Positions 22,202 to 29,437 of a stretch of 37,616 bases of DNA are shown piece after piece. The stretch comes from Microcaldota archaeon (lineage in GTDB: Archaea; Micrarchaeota; Micrarchaeia; Micrarchaeales; CABMGC01): contig DAIDLJ010000006.1 in assembly GCA_027449585.1 (NCBI GenBank), forward strand, positions 1-37,616, in the 5' to 3' direction. Under the pieces are notes generated by a model. The model saw nothing but the letters and a program-made list of their open reading frames with translations, made no database searches and was not told the origin of the DNA. Every line of letters begins with the position of its first letter. Position 1 is the first letter of the stretch. Made by a program: the position numbers and the translations under genes.

Positions 22202-23038
22202 CTATCTCTTGTGGAATGAGAGATAGTATATTGGCGCTACTAGCTCAATGAATGCAGCTATCCCTATGCTGATTATGAAAGATAGTATGACGCCAAGAAA
22301 TGGTATCGCCTGAAGTATCCTTGAAAGGAATAGGGCGATGGCAACAACAAAGTAGGATGCCACAATAGTGCCAAATATCCTAAATGGCTCTTTCTTTCCC
22401 AGATTGATGCTCATTGAAAGCGCTCTTTTTGCGTCTGCTGCATCGAGCACGATTATTGGTGGGCCGAGCCAGAGTAGAACAGAGACTGCAATGTATAGGA
22501 TGGCTAGCGCTACAAGCATTATCACTAGAAGGCCGGAGAGATTGATGTAGGATTGGCTGCTTATGGCCGTTCCGGACAGATACGGCTGTATTATCGTGCT
22601 ATTTGCTAGGAGGAAGATTGGACCCAGGGTTACAAGAAGCAGCAGCAGGAAGGCCAGGGTAACAGCTATCTCGTAGACCAGAAGGTCCTTGTATCTTGAA
22701 AGGGCTACCTTGAATGAATGACGCAGCGATGGCCGTTTTGGATACTTACGCAGGTTATAGCAAAGGTCAATATACGTGCCTTTGACCATGACGCCGGCAA
22801 GGAATACTAGAAGAGATATAAGGGCGAGCAATGGCGCTACCCTTGTGAGAGCTAGCGTGACTCTTGAATACAGTTGATGATTCGACAGGACCTGACCAGG
22901 TATTGCACTAAGAAAGAGGTGGCTTGCGACGTATGCAACGATGATGGCAAAAAGCGAGAGCATGAGCGCTGGGAATAAAAGCTTTGGATGTCTTTTAAGC
23001 GCTTTTAGCGAATCGGCTACTATATTGAATATGTTCAT
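22202..23038 (-). CDS. Polytopic membrane protein, similar in plan to 20093-20968
   Basis: 278 residues with about six hydrophobic helices. The N-terminal NIVADSLKALKRHPKLLFPAL matches the start pattern of the neighbour at 20093 (amphipathic helix, then first membrane span). TTTTTTAATT centred about 25 nt before the ATG suggests a leaderless message. It starts a block with endA downstream (29-nt gap), so the two may be co-transcribed. Function unknown. Confidence 0.75.
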   Translation of the reverse strand: MNIFNIVADSLKALKRHPKLLFPALMLSLFAIIVAYVASHLFLSAIPGQVLSNHQLYSRVTLALTRVAPLLALISLLVFLAGVMVKGTYIDLCYNLRKYPKRPSLRHSFKVALSRYKDLLVYEIAVTLAFLLLLLVTLGPIFLLANSTIIQPYLSGTAISSQSYINLSGLLVIMLVALAILYIAVSVLLWLGPPIIVLDAADAKRALSMSINLGKKEPFRIFGTIVASYFVVAIALFLSRILQAIPFLGVILSFIISIGIAAFIELVAPIYYLSFHKR

Positions 23039-23403
23039 GGTTCTCTTATGCCAACATTAATTAAAAAACTTTTCCAAGTCAATAAATCGGCAGTAAAGCG
23101 TTTTGCGTTCATTAAATCTTTGGTGAATTGGTCCCGCGTTGTTGCATGCCCAGGAAAGAGAACCTCAAAGGAATGGATCATAATTGCAAATGGGACGCTA
23201 TTGAAATAATATAAATTCACAGATGTCTTGCTTGTCTTTGCTGTTGTGGCGGATGTGTGATGATGCTTTAGCTCCGAAAGGATCTATGGCTGGGCGCAAT
23301 TTATGCCAAGTAGTTTATACCACAACCAGTAGCATATTTCCATAGTTTTGGATATTTGATTTGGTTTAAAAGCTTTGATTTTGATATAGTATACGGGATT
23401 AAG
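23039..23403. other. Gene-free stretch
   Basis: 365 bases with only promoter signals: the TATA box of the minus-strand membrane gene at its left end, and GGTTTAAAAGC (about 23363-23373) for the plus-strand gene. Short frames here have no protein-like pattern. Confidence 0.5.
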
Positions 23404-24072
23404 ATGGTACTGGATACCTTCAAAGATGGAATAGATGCAGTTTTGCATCCCGAAAGCATAAAGAAACCGGCTAAGACAGTTGGAGACGCACTGGCGTTGT
23501 ATTACCAATTTTCAGTAATACCACTGGTGCTGCTCGTGGTTGTCGCTGCCGGCGCAGGGTTTGCCCTGCAGGGAGTGATGGCGGCCACTGGGCTCGTAAG
23601 CGGCCTTTCAGGAAGTTGGACATGGATATTGGCAGCTGCTGCTGTTATGTACATGTGGGGACTCGTCCCTATAGGGCTGCTTGTCTTTAGCGTTGTCTTC
23701 CACTGGATAGGAAAGGGACTCAATGTTTACAAGGGAGGGTTTGAAGCCACCTTCACAGCGGCAGTGTACGGAATGTTCCTGCCTCTTGCTGTGCTCTGGC
23801 TGACAGTCCTGCCTGTGGTAGGGGGACTCATTCAACTCGTGGCCTTCATATGGAGCCTCTATGTGCTGGTTGTAGTAATGAGCAATGTGCACAAGAACAC
23901 GCGAGTGGAGACCTTTGTGAACCTTGTGGCAACTGGGTTTGTAGTGATGCTTGTGGCAAAGCTCGTGATGGGATGGGTTGCAATCGGCCTCTTGGGCATT
24001 GTGATCGGACCAATAGTGGGAGCCCTTGTGACTACATTCCACGCTTCGCTTCCTGTGGTAAGCGCTGTATAA
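23404..24072 (+). CDS. YIP1-like polytopic membrane protein
   Basis: 222 residues from the ATG at 23404, preceded by GGGAT 7 nt upstream (an earlier in-frame codon at 23356 lies at the TATA box). The N-terminal DTFKDGIDAVLHPESIKKPAKTVGDAL followed by five hydrophobic helices is the plan of archaeal YIP1-family proteins, including VYKGGFEATFTAAVYGM in the middle loop. It probably acts in the cytoplasmic membrane; the role is unknown. Confidence 0.78.
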   Translation: MVLDTFKDGIDAVLHPESIKKPAKTVGDALALYYQFSVIPLVLLVVVAAGAGFALQGVMAATGLVSGLSGSWTWILAAAAVMYMWGLVPIGLLVFSVVFHWIGKGLNVYKGGFEATFTAAVYGMFLPLAVLWLTVLPVVGGLIQLVAFIWSLYVLVVVMSNVHKNTRVETFVNLVATGFVVMLVAKLVMGWVAIGLLGIVIGPIVGALVTTFHASLPVVSAV

Positions 24073-24076
24073 ATTT

Positions 24077-24127
24077 GCAGCGCCTTTTCTTTTCCTTTTC
24101 TTTTTTCATTTTTGCTGCTTTTTTCTT
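24077..24127 (+). terminator. Polypyrimidine (T-rich) tract
   Basis: About 50 bases almost entirely T and C (TTTTCTTTTCCTTTTC, then TTTTTTCATTTTTG and TTTTTTC) directly after the YIP1-like stop. Archaeal RNA polymerase terminates at such T-runs, so this probably ends that transcript. Confidence 0.6.
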
Positions 24128-24176
24128 TATGCTGAATTTATATTATTGATCTGAAAAATAGTTTTGTGCGGATTTA

Positions 24177-25223
24177 ATGGCCGGCGAGATCAAGATAGAA
24201 GACATAGATGGCATACGCGCAGCCAAGCAGTATAGGAAGGCTGTAGGATCGGCACGTTCGGCGGTATACATAATATTTGCGCTAAGCCTGCTTACATTCG
24301 CTGCGATAGCTGCGCTCGCGATGTACAAGGAAGGAGTGGGTGCCTTCGTGGAGACTTTTGAATCGGTGAACTTGCGCTATTTTGCCCTGGCGCTTGGGAT
24401 AATACTCTTCAGCTACACAATAAGATATCCTAAATGGTCGCTCTACCTAAGAAAACTTGGCGTGCGGATACCTTTCTGGAGGAATTTTGTCATATACATG
24501 TCGATGTACTCAATGGACGTTACTCCTGGGAGATGGGGGAGGGCGATAGTCTCCTATACGATGAACAGGCTCTCTGGAGTGCACTTTGCACGAACCTTCC
24601 CAGCAGTGGTTGCGGACATATTCACTGATTTTTTGGGGTTTGCTGTGATAACAGATGTTGCAGCGATTGCAGTCGGCCGCTTCGTCTTCGTGGCGCTGCT
24701 AATCACTACGCTTCTTATAGTGCCGTTCTTTTTTGTTTATGTCCAGCGGCCCTTCGATTATGTGAAGAGTAAATTCGTAAAGTACCGAAGACGGTGGGGC
24801 GTTCTAAGGCGTCTTGATACGGTCTTCTCTACTGCGACACTCTACTTCAAGCATAACAAGAAGCTTGGGCTTGGGGCGTTCGTCTATTCTATGGTGATTA
24901 CAATACCAAGCATGTTCCTCAACGGCATGGCGCTATATGTCACAATGCTTGCATTTGGAATCCCTCTTGATTTCTCGCAGATACCAATAGTAATATTCAT
25001 TTTCTCGTCGTCGCTTGTGCTTGGGATGGTGACAGGCATACCTGGAACCCTTGGGGTTACCGACGCGGCGCTTATAGGGCAGCTGCAGATATTTTTCCCT
25101 GCGACCATAAGCCTCTCTGCGGCCTCAGCCATAACCATCTTCTTTAGGATAGCTAGTGTGTGGTTCGTGCAGGGCTTCGGGCTTGTGGCGCTGATATACA
25201 CTATGCGTTACTGGAAGGATTAG
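24177..25223 (+). CDS. UPF0104 / lysylphosphatidylglycerol-synthase-like membrane protein
   Basis: 348 residues, about eight helices. The conserved core motifs of the LPG-synthase transmembrane (flippase-like) family are seen: MYSMDVTPGRWGRAIVSY near residue 105-122 and GMVTGIPGTLGVTDAALIG near 280-298. Archaeal members lack the aminoacyl-transferase domain and are thought to move or glycosylate lipids, but the substrate is unknown. The stop overlaps that of dphB by 4 bp (convergent). Confidence 0.85.
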   Translation: MAGEIKIEDIDGIRAAKQYRKAVGSARSAVYIIFALSLLTFAAIAALAMYKEGVGAFVETFESVNLRYFALALGIILFSYTIRYPKWSLYLRKLGVRIPFWRNFVIYMSMYSMDVTPGRWGRAIVSYTMNRLSGVHFARTFPAVVADIFTDFLGFAVITDVAAIAVGRFVFVALLITTLLIVPFFFVYVQRPFDYVKSKFVKYRRRWGVLRRLDTVFSTATLYFKHNKKLGLGAFVYSMVITIPSMFLNGMALYVTMLAFGIPLDFSQIPIVIFIFSSSLVLGMVTGIPGTLGVTDAALIGQLQIFFPATISLSAASAITIFFRIASVWFVQGFGLVALIYTMRYWKD

Positions 25224-25978
25224 GAGAAGCGCTTAACCGACTCCTCTTCGGCAAAGCTCATCTGGGATGGCACTATCATAGATAATATCCTGCCCGAAAG
25301 GTCTCTGGCCAGGCTTGGGATCTTTGAGAACTCTATATATTTTATGGATTGGGACGCCCTTCCGATATCGGCAAGTATGAGAACCTTCTTTTCTAGAGCG
25401 AGTATGCCCTCCTTGTCGGCCATATTGATTATCTGCTTGGCCTGCTCTATAGGCATGGGGGCAGTTCCTGTAGGCGAATTGAGGTCGAATAGGACGAGCG
25501 TGTGCTCCTTGTTTGCCAGGTTCCTTGCAATTACGTCCATAAATGAGGTCGGCTTATAGTGCTCGCTCCAGAATGGGATCGTTGTTGTCGGACCAAACTT
25601 GTATATGTCAAGCCCGCTCTCACCTATGCCTGCTGAGAATATTGAGGATGAATGGAACACTCTTGTCTCTATTCCGCGACTTGCGGCTTCATCCAGTATT
25701 ATGTGGTGCGTGGTTGCTACCAGCGGATCGCCTATAACAAGTATTGCGACATCGAGCCTTGATGCGTCTTTTATGGTATCGGCTAGTTTCTCCTCCATGC
25801 GGCTGCGGCCGATTGGGATAATCTCCTTCCCTGTGGCGTCGCTTATGTACTTGAGGCTCTCGCTGCTGGTTATGGAGGTGTAGGTGTCTGCATATACTAT
25901 CTGAGCGTTCTTTAGGAATTCGAGGGCCTTTATTGATATGTCCTTTGCATCAAGACCTATTCCCACAAGCGCGAGCAT
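25220..25978 (-). CDS. dphB: Diphthine synthase
   Basis: 252-residue SAM-dependent methyltransferase of the tetrapyrrole-methylase fold that makes diphthine on the elongation factor 2 histidine. Family motifs are MLALVGIGLDAKDIS, ADTYTS, VIGDPLVATTHHIILDEA, HSSSIFSAGIGESGLDIYKFG and LFDLNSPTG. It lies 12 nt after radA and is probably co-transcribed. Confidence 0.96.
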   Translation of the reverse strand: MLALVGIGLDAKDISIKALEFLKNAQIVYADTYTSITSSESLKYISDATGKEIIPIGRSRMEEKLADTIKDASRLDVAILVIGDPLVATTHHIILDEAASRGIETRVFHSSSIFSAGIGESGLDIYKFGPTTTIPFWSEHYKPTSFMDVIARNLANKEHTLVLFDLNSPTGTAPMPIEQAKQIINMADKEGILALEKKVLILADIGRASQSIKYIEFSKIPSLARDLSGRILSMIVPSQMSFAEEESVKRFS

Positions 25979-25990
25979 TAGAACCTGCCC

Positions 25991-26941
25991 TTAGTCCTTT
26001 ATTCCGTCAGGCGTTATCTTTATCACTGCCTCTCCCTCCGGCATGTTGGGAGAGTCAACAAGCCTCACTATCCTCTTGTCCTCCTTCGACTTGCGCATGT
26101 AGAGTCTGGTGGTTGCGGCGTGCGCAACTATGTTTCCTCCCACCGGTGTGGTAGGGTCGCCGAAGAGTATTGCTGGGTTGTCCATCACCTGATTTGTTAT
26201 GTATACCGCAAGATCGTAGGTATCGGCCAGCTTCTGGAGCTTGTGTATGTGCATGTTGAGCTTGCCCTGCCTCTCGTTTAGCGCCCCCCTGCCAACGTAC
26301 TCTGACCTGAAGAGCGACATGAGTGAGTCTATCACTATAAGCTTCACGTTGCTCTCCCTGACGAGCTTGTCTGCGCGTTCTATGGCCAGTATCTGCTGGT
26401 CTGAGGTTGTGGCCCTTACGACTAGTATGTTTTCTAGAGCGGACTTTGTATCCATCTCTGCGGCCTTGGCTATCTGCTCTATCCTGTCAGGCCTGAATGT
26501 GCCCTCTGTGTCTATGAATAGCGTCTTTCCCCCAAGACCACCCTGTTCTACGGGCCTTTGGACATTGACTGATAGCTGGAAGCCCAGCTGCGTCTTTCCG
26601 GAGGCGAACTTGCCGTAGGCCTCAGTTATGGCATTGGCCTCTACTCCGCCCCCTAGCAGCTCATCAAGGCTCTTTGCGCCAGTATGTATCCTTCCAAGGG
26701 ACTTTCTCTTTGCATCGACCTCGGACGCCGTCTTGAACTCCAGCGTGGTAGCCTGCTTTGCGGCATCAACTGCCTGCTTTGCGGCATCCAATTTCATTCC
26801 GGTAAGCTCTGCCAGCTCGTGGGGGGATGCCGTTGCTATCTTCTCTATAGTATCATAGCCTAGCTGCTTGAGCTTTTCAGCGGTGGTCGGACCGACTCCT
26901 GGAAGATCTTCAAGTTCCTTTATGCCCTTTTCCTTTGCCAT
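25991..26941 (-). CDS. radA: DNA repair and recombination protein RadA
   Basis: 316-residue archaeal recombinase of the RecA/Rad51 family. Residues 10-60 are the helix-hairpin-helix N-domain (LEDLPGVGPTTAEKL). Walker A is GKFASGKT (110-117), Walker B is LIVIDSL, with loop L1 around RSEYVGRGAL and the L2/ATP-cap region FGDPTTPVGGN and DSPNMPEGEA. It forms filaments on single-stranded DNA for strand exchange. Length is normal. The plus-strand RNA candidate lies directly upstream. Confidence 0.97.
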   Translation of the reverse strand: MAKEKGIKELEDLPGVGPTTAEKLKQLGYDTIEKIATASPHELAELTGMKLDAAKQAVDAAKQATTLEFKTASEVDAKRKSLGRIHTGAKSLDELLGGGVEANAITEAYGKFASGKTQLGFQLSVNVQRPVEQGGLGGKTLFIDTEGTFRPDRIEQIAKAAEMDTKSALENILVVRATTSDQQILAIERADKLVRESNVKLIVIDSLMSLFRSEYVGRGALNERQGKLNMHIHKLQKLADTYDLAVYITNQVMDNPAILFGDPTTPVGGNIVAHAATTRLYMRKSKEDKRIVRLVDSPNMPEGEAVIKITPDGIKD

Positions 26942-27017
26942 AGTAATATTACACCTTTTTTAATAAGAAGAAAGCAGAGATATTACTCAACGAAAGAATA
27001 TAAATCCCTTCTTGGGG

Positions 27018-27234
27018 GCAGCGCCTAGGCGACTTTCAATCTATACACAAAAAAGATGGGCAGCGCTGCTTGTCGAGGTAAATGAGAATAAAAAGGAAGA
27101 GGCCAGCAACACGCATAAATGCTTGTGCTGGCAAGGCGACCAGTTATACTCCTCCATGATAGAGAACTCGTAATTGTATATGAATAACTGGCTTTAAAAG
27201 GCTTACTAAATAGTGGAAGTAGAACTGGTTTTTT
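27018..27234 (+). ncRNA. Candidate structured noncoding RNA between radA and a small membrane-protein gene
   Basis: A 320-bp gap without coding potential contains AATATAAAT (26997-27005, TATA-like), several matched helices and a T6 run (27229-27234) that could end transcription. Helices: GCAGCGC (27018-27024) with GCGCTGC (27063-27069); GTCG (27072-27075) with CGAC (27137-27140), enclosing hairpin GCCAGCA/TGCTGGC (27102-27108 with 27126-27132); CCAGTTAT (27140-27147) with ATAACTGG (27184-27191). The predicted start falls near 27027, slightly inside the first helix, so ends are uncertain. A minus-strand origin is possible. I see no signature of 7S RNA, RNase P RNA or a C/D guide. Confidence 0.4.
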
Positions 27235-27262
27235 CCATTGATTTGGAAGTATTGGGGCTTTA

Positions 27263-27538
27263 TTAGGGTCTTTTTAGGGCCGATATCTCGGCCTTGGCCT
27301 GCTCCTCTTTTGTCGTCGCCATCTTGCGCTTTTGGTCACGTCTTAACCTGCGCAGCCTGTTGGCATCGACCGCGGCCATGAAACCGAATGTCGCTGCGCC
27401 GCCTCCGGCTATCATTGAAAGGGCTGGAGAAGATGCAAGAAGTAGCGATACCACGGTAACCGCCGCGGCTATGCCTGCGACCTTACCATCGAACCTTAGG
27501 AACAGGTGTTCCCAGTTTTCCGTGGTCTTTTGCGCCAT
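27263..27538 (-). CDS. Small two-helix membrane protein
   Basis: 91 residues: a polar start (AQKTTENWEHLFLRFDGK), two short Ala/Gly-rich hydrophobic segments (about 19-36 and 39-57), then a strongly basic, probably helical tail (NRLRRLRRDQKRK and KEEQAKAEISAL). Function unknown. Divergent from the DUF92 gene. Confidence 0.65.
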   Translation of the reverse strand: MAQKTTENWEHLFLRFDGKVAGIAAAVTVVSLLLASSPALSMIAGGGAATFGFMAAVDANRLRRLRRDQKRKMATTKEEQAKAEISALKRP

Positions 27539-27665
27539 CCCATTACAGATATCTCTTGTGTTTTTGAGTATTTAAGCTGTTTCTACGAATTGCAACAAAA
27601 ACTGCGTTGCGGCTGGTCAGAAAAAGACAAGAAGGCTTTTAAAATAGATGATTTATAAAGCATTT

Positions 27666-28361
27666 ATGGCATCGCTTTTCACGCTTGATGTAAGCGGATC
27701 GCTGCTTGCTGTGGCTTTTGGAATAATCATCTTCTACCTTGGGCTGGGGATGTGGTGGTTCTTCATAGCAGTGCTTATTGATTTCCTTGTACTATCAGCT
27801 CTTGCAACGCATGCCAAGGAGGATGCCAAGAGCACCCTCAAAGGGTATGAAAAGACGCGCAGCTGGAAGAATGTAGTTGCAAATGGGCTAATTCCTGTCA
27901 TTATGGTTGCGCTCTACTTCACATCGCAGACTTACTGGAGTTTTGGCCCGCAATATGCCCAGATAATGATGTTTGCTTTTGTGGCTAGCGTAGCTGCAAT
28001 AACTGCAGATAAGTTCGCCAGTGAGTTTGGCGTGCTTGGAGACCAAGAGCCAAAAGATATCCTGACAAGCAAGAAGGTAAGGCGCGGAACTTCTGGCGGC
28101 ATAACCTGGTTTGGCAGTCTAGTTGGCCTTGCAGGAGCGTCCCTTATAGGATTGACAGTATTTGCGCTTGGTGGATCTGTTGTGGTTTTTGCGGCCGTTG
28201 TTGTTGGAGGGGTATTTGGAAACCTTATAGACTCGCTTCTTGGTCATTTTGAGGAGATGAAGATAGGCAACAAGTATACATCCAATCTTGTCTGTTCGGC
28301 TGCCGGGGCCGTCTTCTGCGGCGCAATGTTGCTGCTTCTTCCTCTCAATCTACTACTGTGA
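27666..28361 (+). CDS. DUF92 (TMEM19/VTE6-like) integral membrane protein
   Basis: 231 residues with about six helices. DUF92 signatures are VAAITADKFASEFGVLG, the GTSGGITWFGSLVGLAGA loop and GNLIDSLLG near the C-terminus. Plant VTE6 of this family phosphorylates phytyl phosphate using CTP, so an isoprenoid phosphate kinase role is possible for archaeal lipid salvage, but unproven. The ATG at 27666 is supported by CTTTTAAAATAG about 25 nt upstream. It is convergent with ilvE, overlapping by 17 bp. Confidence 0.88.
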   Translation: MASLFTLDVSGSLLAVAFGIIIFYLGLGMWWFFIAVLIDFLVLSALATHAKEDAKSTLKGYEKTRSWKNVVANGLIPVIMVALYFTSQTYWSFGPQYAQIMMFAFVASVAAITADKFASEFGVLGDQEPKDILTSKKVRRGTSGGITWFGSLVGLAGASLIGLTVFALGGSVVVFAAVVVGGVFGNLIDSLLGHFEEMKIGNKYTSNLVCSAAGAVFCGAMLLLLPLNLLL

Positions 28362-29259
28362 GCCAGGAGAGGTACTTCTTGTCCTTACCGTGGACAACGT
28401 CTGAGTACTTGTCCTTTAGGGCACTTGTTATCGGGCCGGTGGACCCGTCTCCAAGAACCCTTGAATCTATAGACGAGATTACTTCAACCTCCGCTGCGGT
28501 ACCAGTAAAGAACGCTTCGTCACTTGTATAGAGCTCCTCGCGCCTTATGTCGCGTTCCTGAACGGGTATCTTTAGGTCTCCTGCGAGTCTTATTATCGTG
28601 TCGCGGGTTATTCCAAGAAGTATGTCGGAAGATTTTGGAGGGGTTATTAGCACGCCGTCCTGAACGACAAAGATGTTGTCGCCCGGCCCCTCTGCAACGG
28701 TCTTGCCGCCATTTGAAAGGAGTATGGTTTCATCGTATCCGGAATCCTGGGCGTCTTTTGAGGCAAGTATGGAATTTATGTAGTTTCCGCTCGCCTTGGC
28801 TTCCGCAGGAAGTATTGCCGAGTTTATCCGTTGCCATGACGAGACTTTACACCTTAGCCCCTTTGCGTGCGAGCCATAGAGGCCTTTATACGGCACTGCG
28901 GCTATTGCTACGCTTGTTGTTAGTCCGCGCACATTAAATCCTATACCTATGGAATTGTAGAATCCAAATGGCCTTATGTAGCCTTCCCTGATGCCATTCT
29001 TCGAGACTGTCTCAAGTATCGCATCCTCGAATTGTTTTGGAGTTATCTTGAGGGGCATGGCATAAATCCTGGCACTGTTAAAGAATCTCTTTGTATGTTC
29101 CTTGAGCCTGAAGACTGCCGGACCATTGTCTGTTTCATAGAACCGTATTCCCTCGAATATGCCGCTGCCGTATTGCAGGGAGTGGGTTAGTATGTTGACT
29201 TTTGCATCCTCGAACTTCACGAACTTTCCGTCAAACCACACATAAGAAGATATCGCCAT
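28345..29259 (-). CDS. ilvE: Branched-chain amino acid aminotransferase
   Basis: 304-residue class IV PLP aminotransferase. It opens with YVWFDGKFVKFEDAKVNILTHSLQYGSGIFEGIR. The PLP lysine sits in LPAEAKASGNYINS, the LSNGGKTVAEGPGDNIF strand is conserved, and the C-terminal half has TSDEAFFTGTAAEV. It transfers amino groups between branched-chain amino acids and 2-oxoglutarate. The ATG at 29259 gives the standard length; the frame continues 33 codons upstream into tRNA-Gly, but that extension is not protein-like. Confidence 0.95.
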   Translation of the reverse strand: MAISSYVWFDGKFVKFEDAKVNILTHSLQYGSGIFEGIRFYETDNGPAVFRLKEHTKRFFNSARIYAMPLKITPKQFEDAILETVSKNGIREGYIRPFGFYNSIGIGFNVRGLTTSVAIAAVPYKGLYGSHAKGLRCKVSSWQRINSAILPAEAKASGNYINSILASKDAQDSGYDETILLSNGGKTVAEGPGDNIFVVQDGVLITPPKSSDILLGITRDTIIRLAGDLKIPVQERDIRREELYTSDEAFFTGTAAEVEVISSIDSRVLGDGSTGPITSALKDKYSDVVHGKDKKYLSWLTVVD

Positions 29260-29312
29260 TTTAACACAGAAGTATTTGACATTAAAAATATTAAAGGATT
29301 GGCTTGGTGGTG

Positions 29313-29385
29313 TGCGCCGACCGGGATTTGAACCCGGGCTATTGCCTTGGGAAGGCAAAGTCCTACCAGGCTAGACTATCGGCGC
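29313..29385 (-). tRNA. tRNA-Gly (anticodon CCC)
   Basis: 73-nt cloverleaf: acceptor GCGCCGA/TCGGCGC, anticodon stem TTGCC/GGCAA with loop TTCCCAA (CCC), T-loop TTCAAAT, discriminator A. No intron; CCA is not directly encoded (the discriminator A is followed by CACCA). Confidence 0.95.
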
Positions 29386-29408
29386 GCAGTTCTATTCCTA
29401 TCTTTAGC

Positions 29409-29417
29409 TTAATATAT
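29409..29417 (+). promoter_or_regulatory. TATA box of the thermopsin-like gene
   Basis: TTAATATAT centred 25 nt before the ATG at 29438, so the transcript is probably leaderless. Confidence 0.55.
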
Positions 29418-29437
29418 TTTCGCTGAAAACCCTTTTT

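Noticed and set aside
23035-23220. Small minus-strand protein of 61 residues
   Set aside because: It overlaps the promoter of the neighbouring membrane-protein gene and has no recognisable features.
23240-23300. C/D box guide RNA (GTGATGA at about 23256)
   Set aside because: A box C-like element is present but no convincing D, C' or D' boxes at proper spacing.
27018-27234. SRP 7S RNA or RNase P RNA
   Set aside because: The conserved sequence elements of these RNAs are not visible and the region is too short for archaeal 7S RNA.
29260-29358. N-terminal extension of the branched-chain aminotransferase
   Set aside because: The extra 33 codons read through tRNA-Gly; the standard start at 29259 matches the family.
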